A DNA stretch of 64,000 nucleotides from the NCBI RefSeq assembly GCF_000004075.3, contig NC_026658.2:23858075-23922074 (forward strand), read 5' to 3'. This stretch comes from Cucumis sativus (taxonomy: Eukaryota; Streptophyta; Magnoliopsida; Cucurbitales; Cucurbitaceae). This document shows, piece after piece, positions 48,620 to 62,269 of this stretch; within the stretch, counting starts at the first letter, position 1, and every line of letters begins with the position of its first letter. A program made the translations under genes and the position numbers. The notes below the pieces were generated by a model that saw nothing but the letters and a program-made list of their open reading frames with translations, was not told the origin of the DNA and searched no databases.

Positions 48620-51600
48620 TCTTTTTTTTTTTTCCTTGACATTTTAGTTTCATTCTCATTCTCATTCCCATTCCCTCAAATTTTACCAATTTTGTACTGG
48701 AAATTGTTGATATATCTATATCTAATATATATTGGTTTCTGTTGTAGATATGAAAGTTTCTTCCAGGCTATGTATCCATTGATATAATAAATCGTTCTTA
48801 CTACTGATACTGACATGGAAGTTTTGAATGCTTCCTTTGTGCTGATTTTCTTGCAGAATTCAATTATGCTCCTTGTTGGTTTTGGGATGATCTCTTCAAA
48901 GTCACGTTCAGTTGAGATTAATTAATGTAAGTTTATTTTCTTTATCCAAACAGAGTATGTCTGTGTTCTTTAGAATCCATTTTCACATGCCTTTTTGATA
49001 TATCTAGCGGAGTTTGAAAAGATAAGCACTTTGATGTTGCTTCTAGTCTCATAATGGATAAGGTCAAAATATTATTTAAATTTGTTTTTTTCTATTCATA
49101 TGATAGCTACATATTAAAGATGTGTTTTCTTTTTTTTTTAAAAAAAAAAGCACCCACACTTATTGGGTAGTTGATAGCACCTCTTAATATGGGTCATGTC
49201 AAACTTACACACAATTATTTGCATAATTGTAAATCACTTCAATTTGTCATTTCCTTCCTATTCTCTTTCATTTCATATTTTATTAACTAAAATTCAGGTT
49301 TAGAAAACAACTAATTGAAAAGTAACTCAACATAGTAAACTCAAAATTGACACTTATTTGTAAAATACTCATAAAAAATAACTTCAATTTTTTTATATTT
49401 TAGGATGGACAGGAGCAAATTTAAATAAATTAAATCTTAAAAAAAAATTGCAATGTAGCTTTGATCATATATATATGTATAGTGGTAGCCACAATAAAAG
49501 ACTCGCAAGTTGTTGGAGATAGGGAGATTGGAAGTAGGTCATTGTTAGAAGTTACATTGAATGAGTAAGCTGCATCGGAAGCGATTAACTATTCCCTTTG
49601 AGTATTGTGCTGTGGGTCTTTCCTTGTTAGCCTGATAAGCTAGAGTTGGGGGTCTCTCTCTGTTTAAGTCAGTTGGACACCAAACATGGATAACAACAGG
49701 ACTCAGAAGCTGCTCTCCGGAGTTAGACTTAGTTGGGATCAGTAAGTAGATGGAATCCTTTCCCGCTGCTATAGGAGAGCAACAAAAAAAAAACCAAATG
49801 ATTGTTTTTTAATCCCCATCCCTTTCTTTCGGGTATGCGGGTATTAAGAGTCCTTCTACCCGACATCATCTTGCTAGTATCAAATATTTTATCATCTAGA
49901 TTATTTGTTTATTGTTAGAGAATTTCACGTTAGAAAAATTAATGAGATTTAGATAGACTACTTTTTTCATAGCTAATTGCTTTTTAGATGATGGTCCATT
50001 AAACACAAAAGAGGTGGTTGATTCAATAAAAAGAAATTGTATTCGAAAGACACCATCTTAGAAAGTCATAAGATAGATAGATAGACCATGACTTCTTAGT
50101 TAGTCATTGAGACTATCAAACTCGTCATGAAACAAATTTTTTTTAATGAATGAACATTGTTGAAGTTATATTTAGAGGTATAGTACTCTTATTCTTATGT
50201 TATTCTTATGTTGGCCTTACACTTTTTTTTTTATTATGTACTATATATATAAAATAATTGAAAGAAGCAATTAAGTAAAGCAAATTATATGCAGAATCTA
50301 CCTTTTATTACCAACTCATTTAATGGCCTAAAATCACATTGGAAGATGTCTACTATAAAAGTTTAAATCTTTTTAATATATGAAAACTAAATTAACGATC
50401 TTTTCAAGAGAATAAAACTTAAATTAACTTTAAATTAATTCATGGTTTTTCATATTCTTATTATTATCATTATGTAATCAATTTCAATAAAAGTTAATTT
50501 TCAAAGGTTTATTGCCTAAATTTAAGCTATGATTATCATCTTTTAATTGAAAGTGAATATCTAGAAGAGAGCATTCTTTTCTTTTTTTTTCTATATTTTT
50601 TCTCCTTTACACTATTTGATAAAACCATCTGTATTTATTTAAATACGAATTTACAATTCAAAATTTAAAAACTAGAATGTTATATTTAACTATGGTGATT
50701 AATGTGAGGCTTAATTCAATCTATCAAACGCTCTACGATTCGTTAGGTTTTTTTCTCTCTATAATTTATTAAAAAAATTAACCATTTGTAGTTTCAATAC
50801 TTTTTTTAAAAAAATACTTATTTTCAAAGTTGTTAGGTTTTCACATATTTCATAATTTATATTCCAAAGTTGGATATAAAATTATAAAATTGTTACCAAC
50901 AAACTTTAAGGATTTACTTAGATGTAACTTCTAAGTTTTTTCTTTTTGTATCGTTTTGAATTGAAAAAGAAGTTAGAAAAAATACAAACTTATATGAATA
51001 TAGTTTCTTACAAATTACATAAATAATAATTACACACCATTTATAACATAAATCATGTCAAAGTGACTATATCAATGTGTTATGGTTTTGATTGATTCAA
51101 TTTCTCTCTTCTGGCTGTATTTTTCAATTTTTGTAATACGATCTGTATAAATCCAAAACTTATTAAGAAGCAATTAGTTTGTGAGATATAAAATTGAATT
51201 TTCTCTAAAATCTACTTTTAATTGTGTCTAAAATAATTAAGTCTATACATTATAAAAATTTAAGAAATTCAAAAGTCCTAAGAGTAAATATAGAATTTGG
51301 TTGTAAAATTGTGGTTGTTTTCGAGTATATAAAAACAACTCCGCTTTATTTATAAAACATAGCAAAAATATTATTGAAAGATAATAACACTTTAATATAT
51401 TCGAAAAATAGTTCTATTAACATTTAAAACAATACGTTTTAAAATATAGCAAACTAAGTAACTTCTTTATGAATATAGCAAGTTTGGTTCGTGATTCTTT
51501 TTTATTTAAAAAAGAATATAAAGGAAATAATTAAAAAGTCTTGGACATACTTGATTTTGAAAACGTTTATAAAAATTAACACTTGAAATAGCTCATTTTC

Positions 51601-52330
51601 AAAAAAACAAAAAATCATCATTTTCTTTATTTTTTAAATTTTGTTTTAAAAAATTATAAACATAGAATAGAATACACTATTGTATTTAACACAAATTTTG
51701 CATTCATAATTCATAATTTTAAATTGAAAGTAAACCTGCTACAAGAAAAAGAAGAATTGTTTTTTTGTTTTCTACTAATTTTTTTGTTTTGCAAAATCGA
51801 TTTTAAATTACAAATGAAAGGAATAGATCGAGATATAGCCGTCTATATAAAAGGGAAGATTAATTAAAACAAGTTTATTTATATTTGAGGTAACAGAATA
51901 TTTAAACCACATTTTTCTACATCAACAACATACTACAGGTAAGTTGATTTATTTTCCTTTGTTTCCTGTATGTATTATGGAAAATGGAAAATGGAAAATG
52001 GAAAAGCGTACTGTCTTTTTGATTATTTGACACATTATAAATGATTTGTTTTTAATAGTTGATTAGTGGGAAGTGCTTAAATTTAAGATTGGATTGTGCA
52101 TGTGTTTGGATGAATTTTATTTATTTATTTGAAAACTTGGATGAGTCCTTATTGTGTTTAGATTTTGTATTTAGATCACTAACTAAAATTAAATGAAGAT
52201 GTTGTTGTTGTTGTTGGTGTGTCTCGGCCTCTTTCTGGCTACCCAATCACCAATCATCATGGAATTGGAAGCAAACGGACAATGAATGAATCAAAGTGTG
52301 TATACCCATCTAACAAGGCAAGCCGCCATT
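48620..52330. other. AT-rich intergenic spacer between MUCI70 and E2 genes
   Basis: It is mostly AT-rich without coding frames. The first 200 bp are probably the MUCI70 3' untranslated region, with a CATTCT-type microsatellite near 48650. The 49480-49880 part is distinctly more GC-rich and is listed separately. A GGAAAAT heptamer repeated four times lies at 51979-52004. Confidence 0.5.
49480..49880. other. GC-richer island of unknown origin
   Basis: About 400 bp with near-balanced base composition stand out within very AT-rich DNA. There is no long frame and I recognise no RNA gene. The texture resembles plant mitochondrial non-coding DNA, so an organelle-derived insertion is possible, but this is only an impression. 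Confidence 0.3.
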
Positions 52331-52380
52331 TTTATCCAACTCGGGCCACAGCCAAGCTTCTCCCTTCCTTTATAATTCAA

Positions 52381-52388
52381 TATTTATA
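52381..52388 (+). promoter_or_regulatory. TATA-like box of the E2 gene
   Basis: TATTTATAG lies about 45-50 bp upstream of the ATG at 52433, placing a TSS near 52412 and giving a very short leader. A GC-richer stretch with GGGCCACAG lies just upstream. Confidence 0.45.
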
Positions 52389-52432
52389 GCCTCTGCTTTT
52401 CCATTTCTCTTTTAGCCGAAGCCGATTCTCAA

Positions 52433-55400
52433 ATGGAGCCGCCATTCCCCAACAATTCTTCCAAGAAACCCAAGTCTTCCATTTTCTCTCTCACTTTTAT
52501 TTTTATATACTTCTTCTCACTTCTCCCTATTCTTTTTTACTTCTTATTTCCTTCTTTGTCTCTTCCTATTCTTCTTCTCTAAATCATCCGATTGTTGTTT
52601 TTTTCTCGCTATGTCATCAGGAAACGAGAACTATCATCTGGTTCCGCTTCTGGGTTTGTGAAATCCCACCACCCGATGATCAGACGCTCTTCCAAAATGC
52701 TAAAAAACAAAGGGGTATAACTATAATTTTGGTTTCTATCTCTCTATTTCTATGTGTGATTGTTTTGTTTTTGTTCAACACTTTCCGCTTGATCCATGTT
52801 TATGGTTTGATCATCGAGTGTGATGTACCTCATTTTTGTATCACTTTTTTGGGTTGAGTCAATTTCAAACTTTTTCCAACTTTTGCTACTGGCCCACTAC
52901 GGATGATTGAAATTTATGAGTTGGGTATTGTTTTTTTTTTTTTTAGTGTAGTGTTTGTGAAATCTTGTTTGGAAATTCGGGAATTACGATCGTGTTTTAT
53001 GTCTGGAAGGTGTTTGTTGAACTGGAGTTAGCGCTGCAGTTTTCATGCCACATTGTGTTGTCTTTAAATTGATTTTCTTCCATTTAGTATCGTTGCATGA
53101 TTGGATAGTTATCAATTCTGTGAACTGAGTGGAAGTGACGCTTGATTGTTGCTTTATATTGTAGTTTTCTCTTATTTAGAGCACTAACTGGTCTTGAATT
53201 ATTAGAAGCCAATTATGAGAGACATCTAGCGTATTGAAAACTCTTAAAAGTCTATTTCGATTGTGCTTTGGTCAGATGAAAGTCATCAGCAAAGTGATAT
53301 TTCTTGCTGTTGTTGTTAGCTCTCATATTTTTCATATTCTAATTCTTTTTCACTTACATTCACTGACACAGAAAGGGAAAAGATCCAAATTTTATAATGT
53401 GATGGTTGCATTTGAATTGGAATTCTTTCGATGAGTGAAAAATTGACCATAATATTAGAGTGACAGGGAGTGAAGTGTCAGTCAATAAGTAGCGCTGAAA
53501 AAGAAATTGTATGAGATTGAGCAATGGTATTGTTTTGCACCAGTAAATAATCTTCTATGCCAGTGCCCAATGTGTTTATACAAAATAAACTTTAGATTTG
53601 TATGGTTTTATTCTTGTCTATAACTAAATATATCTTGTGTGTTATTCTGATGCTCTTTTGACATCTTGCATTGTCTGGACATTCATCTGGTTAGCTATGC
53701 TGCTGGAAGAAGGCATGCCCTGCAATGCCCCCTTTTGTTTCATACTTTCATCTTTTCTTCTTTCGTTTTTTCTACTCATGATCTATTTCCGAAAATAAAA
53801 CTTCTCTTTTTTCTACTCATGCCACTGCATTTTATACACATAATTTAGATTGATCACCTTGGTTGTTCAATGAAGGATTGAAGCACAAAACTACCCATTC
53901 TGATATCTTTATTTGTTCTTCCCCTTCTAGGTTATTTCACTCGATGTGATTGATGTAGACAAAGATGAAGCTTCCGATGCCATGTTTATTCACCAGAAGT
54001 TTGATGCAAATGACAAAGGAAAGGGTATATATCACCATGGTGATCATCAATTGAAGGTTCGTTATCACAGTATTTGTTCATTGCTTGTTTGGTGTCTTCT
54101 TTCACATCTGTTTTCCACTTTTCTTTTCTTATGGAAACAGAGGAAATGTGATTTACTTTAAGATGTTACAAAGAAATGAAAGGATATGGCATCCTCATGT
54201 AAAGTACGAGATACAATATCACCTACTGTATATACTAGCAAAAAACCAATGTCTAAAGATTAATTATTTCTGAAACAATTACCCTGCAACTTCAGCCCTT
54301 TTTAAATACCGTCTACTTCTTCTAACCTAATTATTCAATAAATTATATAAACCACACCTTGCCACTTGCCAGAATGTTACTTTTTTTTCCTCTTTTTTCT
54401 CCCCAAATAACATTAAATACTTGCTTTCGAAGATCTATTTACAAAATGTGTGATCCAGTGTCTTGTTAAGGTCAAGCTTATTGACATGTTACGTTTTTGA
54501 AATCTGTATTCACATTTTTTTCTTTTTAAAAGAACCACTTGCCTTGTTCTTTTTAGAAAAAACTATAGGTGAAGTAAATTAGTATAAAACAACAATAAAC
54601 TACAATCGCCTACACATGTTTTTATTATAGTTTGATCCAAAATATGAGAATTTTATTTTTCCCTAATGGCTCTAAAACAATCTGAAGCCCATATTTGGTT
54701 TTGATGATCAAACCCTATGAACAGAAGAGTTCCAACAAATTTTTTATAACTTTTGACCTAATTCACTTTTTTTAAAAACATACTCAAGGTATAAGCACCG
54801 AAACCATGCTTTAGTTGAAGTTTAACGACACTTTCTTTGATAATTAGGAGTTGTTGAAGATGTAAGTTTTGTAAATTGAAACAGACATGGTATGCTTGCG
54901 ATACCTGTTCTAATTATTCATAATTATAGCTAAAGTTTTTACTTTGTTCAGAAAACATTGGGTAGCCATTCATTTAATCCAGATGTGGAAATCCTAGAGA
55001 GTACAAATGAAGTTGAATCTAATTTTCCCTCAGCATCACATAATTTGATTGACCTAGACAATCCTTGCTCTTATTCATCAAATGAAGATGACGACTGGCT
55101 AGGAATTGATGAATTCATGGATGTGGATGCATATTCAGCTTTGCAAGCCCATTTTGATCATATGGATATTCCTCCTGATATTGAAGCACCAATACCTTGG
55201 ATGACTCAGGATCAAAATGGAAACAAGACCAACATCGAAACTAGCAGAACCTCATGGTCAACATTAGCAAAACCTCAAAGCGTACCAGGTTCTGTTAATC
55301 ATCTAGGAAAATCAACTACTCAAGTTCAGGTGAAGGAAGTTTCAAATGGCCTACACTTGCCAGCTGACATTAATGTTCTGAATCATCTCCATTCTTTTGG

Positions 55401-57543
55401 TTCGTTTCCTCCACAAGATATTCAACCAAATAAAAAACCAGCTGCATCTCGCAGGGACAAACATGAGGTTAGTCACTTAAATTCTTTACTTGGTATATAT
55501 GCAGCTAAATCCAGATGGTTTTTGGATCCTTTTAAGCATAAAAAGAAGCTACATGGTTCAAATAACATTTCTATTAACTCGTCGGATGCAATGAAGCTCC
55601 ATAATGGAGGTGAGACATCTGATGCATCTTACAGTGTAAAGAAGCAAGTCACTTCACATGGTATGCCCCATCCAAACTTTCCTGAATCTGTGGACTTCAT
55701 TGAATATCTGGGAGCTGGACATTCCATGCCTCAGTGGCCGGAATATGCAAAAACGAAAACCAAGGAGCCATTTTTCCCCCCTCATATGGCCTCAGGTTTT
55801 TATGGGTCATTTAATCCTTTTGTTCCTCCTACCCTTGGAGAAGTTGTTGACGTGCCATGGGTTCAGGGTTCCACCCAAAATCTTCCAAATATTGCTCCAA
55901 ATGACTCAATCAGCGAAGCAATTCCACCTGCAGACAAGGATAAATTCTTGGGGAATTTTGAGAACTTTAAACAATTTGATACTATTGACGATCATTCTGA
56001 CCATCACTATGCTAGCAAAGGTTCTAGCTTGAACCAGGTATAAGTCTTGAAAAATTATTCTTTTGTTTATGAATACTTTTATTTATTTCAGGAGGTTTTA
56101 GACATTCTCTTGTTGCCAGGCATCAAAGAAATGGACAAAGAAAATTCAAGACGATTGGAAGATCCTGCAGAATGATTTACCTGGTAGGTTTCCCTTTTCT
56201 TTTCCTCCATTTTGAACATATTGTAGATTCATTTTAACATAAGCTCTGAAAGATTTAGCTGTAGGAAATGTCAAGCTTTTGAATAAACGGTAATTGACTT
56301 CACTTTTATCCTTTTGAATTCTATACCACAGAAACTATATTTGTTAGAGTATATGAGTCAAGAATGGATCTTATGAGGGCTGTCATCATTGGAGCACAGG
56401 GTACTCCATACCATGATGGATTATTTTTCTTTGACATATTTTTCCCTCCTCGTTATCCAGACCTACCACCAGTATGTGTATATGTTCATAATTTTTGGTG
56501 TTTATTCTATAGTTATTACTATACTGTGCTTGGATTTTCTGACAGACAATGTTCTCTTAAATGCAGCAAGTTTATTACCACTCTAAGGGCCTTCGACTCA
56601 ACCCGAACTTGTATAATTGTGGGAAAGTATGTCTAAGTCTGCTTAACACCTGGCGTGGCAATGGAAATGAGAATTGGGTTCCTGGCATGTCAACTATGCT
56701 TCAAGTTCTTGTCTCTATCCAAGGATTGATCTTGAATACGAAACCCTACTTTAATGAGCCAGGGTATGCATATCAAAGTGGATCGGAGGCAGGTGAAAAT
56801 AGATCTCACATGTATAATGAGGAGACTTACATCCTATCCATTAAAACCATGTTGTTTAACATCAGGAGACCACCAAAGGTATGGTTCTAGACATCTTTTC
56901 CTGTTTGGGGCCTTTTAGTAGGTTGAATACAATATCAAGAGATGGTATTATCTTAGAACTGAAGGATAAGATGTACAACCTATTAAAACAGATCTTGTTT
57001 AGTGAGGTCCAGGTGGGATTATATTAATAACTAAGATTGTAAATTTTAGCATTCGAGTAGGATGCTTAATAAGAGAATAGCCTTGTCATTACTTAGGAGG
57101 TAGATTGGGACGTGCAAATATCAAAACCGAGTTTGTTAAATGTATTTAGTTGTAATGTTTTATCAAGTGTATGCTTATTTAAATGATGTTCATGACCCTT
57201 GTTGTTGAATAAATTAAGACTAGAATAACTTCTGCTGCAGCATTTTGAGGACTTTGTTAGGGGACATTTTTACCAAAGGGCTCATGATATTCTGGTGGCC
57301 TGCAAAGCATATATCAATGGTGCTCAGGTGGGATCTCTAGTTGAAGGCGGGGTTCAAGATCTCGAGCTGAGCGACAAGAGCTGCTCGGACAGTTTTAAGC
57401 AATCTGTGACCCATCTTTTGAGTCAGCTTGTTGCGGCTTTTAAGGGAATTGGAGTCAGTGACTGCGACAAGTACCTGCAAATGCTATCGCCAACCGTTCC
57501 AAACACAAGAAAGCGACCAAGTAGACCAGTAAAGCTCAAGTAG
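52433..57543 (+). CDS. Large ubiquitin-conjugating enzyme E2, UBC25/PFU type
   Basis: E2 enzymes accept ubiquitin from E1 on a catalytic cysteine and pass it on with E3s. This belongs to the large plant group with UBC23-UBC25 and PHO2, whose UBC domain is related to BIRC6. Exons 52433-52473, 52621-52714, 53931-54056, 54952-56037, 56120-56183, 56332-56471, 56567-56878 and 57241-57543 give 721 residues. A basic N-terminus precedes a long, poorly conserved region with the motif DDDWLGIDEFMDVDAYSALQ near residue 130. The UBC fold spans ~460-620. Visible elements are KKWTKKIQDDW, FFDIFFPPRYPDLPP and NPNLYNCGKVCLSLLNTW, with the likely catalytic Cys at 539. HPN is replaced by NPN, as I recall for this group. 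The first short exon has a weak donor (AA|GTCTTC), so the N-terminus is the least certain part. Confidence 0.9.
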
Positions 57544-57619
57544 AATAGAAAGGGTTGGAAGGCGATGGTGTCGGGAAGTTGGTTTTTGGTATAGATTTTG
57601 AACATGTTGACGTCTAACT

Positions 57620-58790
57620 GAAACAAACTTGAGATTTGTTAACTGTCCAAGGTAGTTTAGAAGGTTAGCGTTTAGAGCAATCATAGTAGAGCTTGCTTGC
57701 TTCCCTATGTCTATAATTTTTCTCATAATGAACACATATGATCTCTAATTGTGTACATAGTCTCTATATGCACCAGAGGATAATGTCTTTCCATTTCAAC
57801 ACGGACAGTGGTATACTATGTAACTTATTTTCTTCCTCTCAAGGTAATAATGACGCTTTTTGGTTTTCAAATCATGTTTGTTTACTTTTATTGTTGTTGC
57901 TGTATTCTTTTTTGAGTTAATTTAAGCTTCATTTTGTTTATTTTTTTTGGTATTTTAATATTAAGCCAACTTTTCTCTCAATTTCTTGGGATGATTCTAC
58001 TACTATTTTTTAGTTTAACAAATATTTGAAAACTTGAACCCAAGGAGGATTATTATTGAGTTGGTTAGATTTTGAAAGAAATATGTTTTATTCAATACAT
58101 CATTTTTATCTATCATTATTACTTGTAAAAATTAAGCATTTGAACATGTCACTGTGGTATAAAGTATAAACCAATATAAATGATAAACAATGATGCCTCA
58201 AGATTGAGAATAAATTTCTAGTTGATAATTTATTTCTCATCCTTATCTCAAATTTTAAATATGAATTTATAGGAACACAAACTGAACCAGTCCAAACAAC
58301 AACAAATTTAAATATTTTGAGTTCTGATATCATCAGTTGAATCCTCGAAAGTTGGTAATTGCAATCATAATTTCGAACCTCCAATTATAAAATTTGAGCC
58401 TTCAAATTTATCAAGTATTAATATAGATTCTCAAACTTACTGTTCTTGTAAAAAATATACTCTAAACGATAAAAATTAAACTCTCAAACTTGTACAATCG
58501 TTACATCCTCTTAGTTGTCTAGTTTAGCTATGTGTTGTTGGTATTTGAGACATTGAAAGTCAGGTTATGAAGTTTGAAGTTAGAAAATATATATTTATAA
58601 AATTTAGAGAACAAAGATAGGATGAATTATCGGTAAACGTAAAAAAGAGAGGAAGAAAGAAGTAAATATAAAAAAATTCAATATTTATATAATCTGTTGA
58701 TAACAAATTTTAGAATAATTATGGAGTAAGTACGGTGTATTTTAAATTTTAAGAAAATGTTGTTAAACTAATTGCTATATTTAGCAGCAT
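57620..58790. other. Intergenic spacer between E2 and IF-1 genes
   Basis: The first 200 bp are likely the E2 3' untranslated region. The rest is AT-rich with no coding frame and no recognised element. Confidence 0.5.
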
Positions 58791-58794
58791 TATG

Positions 58795-58856
58795 ATATTG
58801 GGCCGGATGGAGGCCAGTTGAAGGTCCAAGTTGAAGTGAAGCCCAAATTTAAGTAA
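58795..58856 (+). promoter_or_regulatory. Site II motifs upstream of IF-1
   Basis: TTGGGCCGG at about 58798 and AAGCCCAAAT at about 58848 flank a 50-bp segment 140-200 bp before the IF-1 ATG. TGGGCC site II elements are common in promoters of nuclear genes for organelle translation, which fits the product. Confidence 0.5.
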
Positions 58857-58993
58857 AAACACAAACGAACAAATTTCCTTTAAATAAGAATAAATAAAGA
58901 AAAAAAAGCGTAGGCCTATCCCCTTCTCCATCGTAGTTTCTTTGGCGCTCCCTCAGTCAGCCAAAATCTTTGAAGACTGAATTTGGAGCAAAA

Positions 58994-59422
58994 ATGTCTA
59001 GCACAAATCTCCTACAGTTCCCTCTCCTTCAATCCCACTTCCGCCCACCGTCCACTCTCCTTTTTCCCGCCGTCAAATCCCATCTCTCCCTCGCCTCAAT
59101 CTCCTTTCCCACCTCCCAATTCCTTCATACCCCTTCTCATGCTTCTCCTGCCTTCGTTCTCATGGCCAAGTCCCCCAAAAACGACACCTCCGAGCAGAAA
59201 TTGAGCCATGAAGGCTCCGTCGTCGAGTCTCTTCCCAATGGGATGTTCAGGGTTCGGTTGGATAATCAAGACCTCATTCTAGGCTACATATCCGGTAAGA
59301 TTCGGAAGAATTTTGTTCGTATTTTGCCTGGTGATAGGGTTAGGGTTGAGGTTAGTCGTTATGATTCTACCAAAGGTCGAATTGTTTATAGAATGCGTAG
59401 TACTAAAGATTCATCTTCATGA
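58994..59422 (+). CDS. infA: Translation initiation factor IF-1, chloroplast, nuclear-encoded
   Basis: IF-1 binds the A site of the 30S plastid ribosomal subunit during initiation. The intronless gene encodes 142 residues. The first ~57 residues are rich in S, P, F, L and T with almost no acidic residues, as expected of a chloroplast transit peptide. The rest is a nearly complete bacterial-type IF-1 of the S1/OB fold from about residue 66: [30 protein letters not shown] and [20 protein letters not shown] are all family signatures. The frame is open from a TTG at 58970, but the first ATG at 58994 (AAAATGTC) is the natural start. The gene has moved from plastid to nucleus in many flowering plant lineages, which explains the added presequence. 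Confidence 0.95.
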   Translation: MSSTNLLQFPLLQSHFRPPSTLLFPAVKSHLSLASISFPTSQFLHTPSHASPAFVLMAKSPKNDTSEQKLSHEGSVVESLPNGMFRVRLDNQDLILGYISGKIRKNFVRILPGDRVRVEVSRYDSTKGRIVYRMRSTKDSSS

Positions 59423-59449
59423 ATACTAGTTTTGGATTATCATTATTAT

Positions 59450-62120
59450 TATTATTTGCCTTTAATGTGTTGATTTTGTGACATATTGTGTACATTGATC
59501 CCTCTTTTTTTGGCCTTTTTTAGAATGTAAAATGACAAACATTTAGTTTATTTGAGCTCCTTTGTTTTAGTGATTTGTATTTGTGGATGAATCACTTGGA
59601 GTATTAGAGCTTGTGAATTTTTGTCTTGTCTTGTAATTGTTTTATACTAAAGAAAGAGGAGTTTCTAAATGATATTGACTTTTCACTTGTTGGGATCTCT
59701 ACCTATCATTTTTAAGTTCACAAGTGAGGCGAAGTATTGACGTTGTTGAATTTATCGTAACCTGTCGATTTAAGCTTTTGGATTGATGGGTGTTTTTAAA
59801 TTTATTTTGCTTCAAAGGTTGCAGTTTTGAACCATGCAGTATCTTCTATACAAGCCTGACTTTCCACTCTTTTCAGAGTTTTGGTTTTTCTTGTATATTG
59901 GGGTTAGTGAATTACGTTTATATATACTTAAGCTCATCTCATAGAACAATTTTTTTGACTTCAAGTTGGTTAATGAAGTTTAAGAAACGAATTAGTTTCT
60001 ATGTGAGTTTCTACTAATATATTGTTATATAAACTGACCTTTGCAAACATCAATGGTTTTTCTGATTTTGAACTTGAAGTACGATTCATTTTATTACTTG
60101 CGCCAGGCTTCATTTTGTTCTTAGAAACGTTTCTACTAATATGTCATTTGTATTTGTCAGGCCTAAAAAGATAGGTTATTATAATAGCTTGTGTTTGAGG
60201 TTTAGATTATTTTAGTATAGTTTAATAAGAAAATAGTAAACCCTATAACAAAGAATAAAAAACAATGAATGTAGTAGTGAATGATGGTGTTTTGAAATAA
60301 TGTTGACTGTAGCAAATCATGGGAATCATGGGAGTACGAAATAATATTTACTCTAATAAGGAGATGATTATTACAGGCTTAAATAGTTTTTGTCTCAAAT
60401 AACCTCATATTCTCCAGCACTTTTGTTATAAAAAGAACCTAGAGCTCATGATTTTGTATTAATAAGTCCTGTTAGATTAATATTGATTTCATCTCAATTA
60501 TACAAGTATTCCCGTTTATATCTATTGTGAGCTCCCCCATCTTTTCAGCCCGGGCCTCTTCCTTAACTACATAAACTGTTTATTTTTGTACTTATTATCT
60601 TGGGTATAATTTGTGCTTAAATCTACCTGATTGCATGCTTGACTCTGAAGGATGTGAAGGCACTAAGAACAGGGGATAACTATTACTTAAAACTCAATAG
60701 TATTTCATATAACTTTTTTTTTAATGGAATAGCAAAAGTGAGGTATGAAGATAAAAATGCTACTTGTTAGTGTATTATATATACAGGGAGTTAGTCATCC
60801 TTGTACTGGATGTTGTATGGTATTGCTGGCGATGATCAAAAGGCAGAACTTGAACCTTTCTTAGGTTATTCTATTCAATATTTTACCATTATGTCATAAT
60901 TTGAAGGATCTAAAAGAAAATCCTATTTTGGTATTTATTTCAATCTTTTAAAGTTGTATTTTAGTATTATTATTTATTGAGAATTGGAGTAGAAAAATAA
61001 CATAACCCTAGTTAAAGATCTCGTTTATGAACTATTTTGTTTTTGTTTTTAAAAATTAAATGATAACTAAAAAAATGTAGTTTTTGGAATTTGACATTTG
61101 GTTAATAATTCAACCATTATATTTAATCAGGAATATGCAAATTATTGTAAAAAAAGAAAAAAAAATTTAAAACATAAATAAAAGATGAAATTGTTATCAA
61201 ATACGTTAAAAAAAGTTAGTACTAAAGTAGGTATTTTAAAGCAAGGTCTATGGCACTCAATTAAAGTTTTAAAATATTCATATCAAAGTCAAATAAATTT
61301 ACGAGTTTATAAACTAAAATAAAACTATAACCTATATAACAGAACATACCATGAGAATCTAAAATAATGGTGTCTAAAATAAATTAAAGGGATGTTTTTA
61401 AATATAATAAAATAAATTAAAATAACATCCCATGAGAATCTAAAATAAACTAAATGGATGTTTTCAAATATAATAAAATAAATTAAAATATTTATCATAG
61501 TAAAATTTTATAGTTCATCCATGTTGAAGCATATCAATATCTATGTATTAATGTTTAACATAATATAAAATTTTGTTATATTTTATAAATATTTTGAAAA
61601 TTTGTTATTTTTTACAATTTCTAAAATTAAATATAATAAAAGTTTATTTAAATAATTAAAAAAGATATTTTATTGGAATGTGATAAGTGCTAGATTCAAT
61701 TTATCAAGATTTAAATGTAACTTTATGGAGTTTAACAAAGAAGCTCTTCATTCCCTATAACTAAATAAGTAACAATTATTTTCATTTAATAATTAAGATC
61801 AAGTTGACCATTTATCAAATCTTTTAATATACTAAATAAACCACAACGGGTTAAAAATTACTTTTGAATAATACAAATTTAAGTGTTAACAAAAAGCTAA
61901 TGAAATTACAAATTTCTAATAATAACACCAAGTGTCGAAAATCTTCAACAATCAATTGACAATGACACGTGTAATATCAATTTCTTGGATTGCTGTAAAT
62001 TTCAATATCATATCTATGTAATACAATTATATCTCAACCATTTAAGAAAATCACTTTTTAAAAAGTGCTCTAAATGGTAAAACAGCTAAAAGTGAAAATA
62101 TTGTAATATCAGAGAGTTCT
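59450..62120. other. AT-rich intergenic spacer after IF-1
   Basis: The first 200 bp are the likely IF-1 3' untranslated region. No protein frame above 75 codons and no RNA gene was found. A direct duplication lies at 61349-61490. Confidence 0.55.
61349..61490. repeat. Tandem duplication of a ~75-bp AT-rich unit
   Basis: The first copy runs from CCATGAGAATCTAAAATAA at about 61349. The second starts with the same motif at about 61429. Both continue through GGATGTTTT.AAATATAATAAAATAAATTAAAATA. The second copy lacks about 20 bp. Confidence 0.75.
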
Positions 62121-62140
62121 AATTTTGGACTGCCGTCCCA

Positions 62141-62188
62141 TAACCCTAAAACCCTAAACCCTCTTCTTCATTGGCCGCTCTATAAATA
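62141..62188 (+). promoter_or_regulatory. Telo-box repeat and TATA box of the small acidic protein gene
   Basis: TAACCCTAAAACCCTAAACC at 62141-62160 contains two to three plant telo-box (AAACCCTA) cores. TATAAATA follows at 62181-62188, 82 bp before the ATG. Telo-boxes near the TSS are known in genes for ribosomal and other translation-linked proteins. Confidence 0.65.
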
Positions 62189-62269
62189 CCCATTTCTTTT
62201 CCCTTCCCCTCTAAATTATTCTCCTCTACGGGTCTCTCTCCCTTCTCTTCGTTTCTTCAACCTCCTGCA

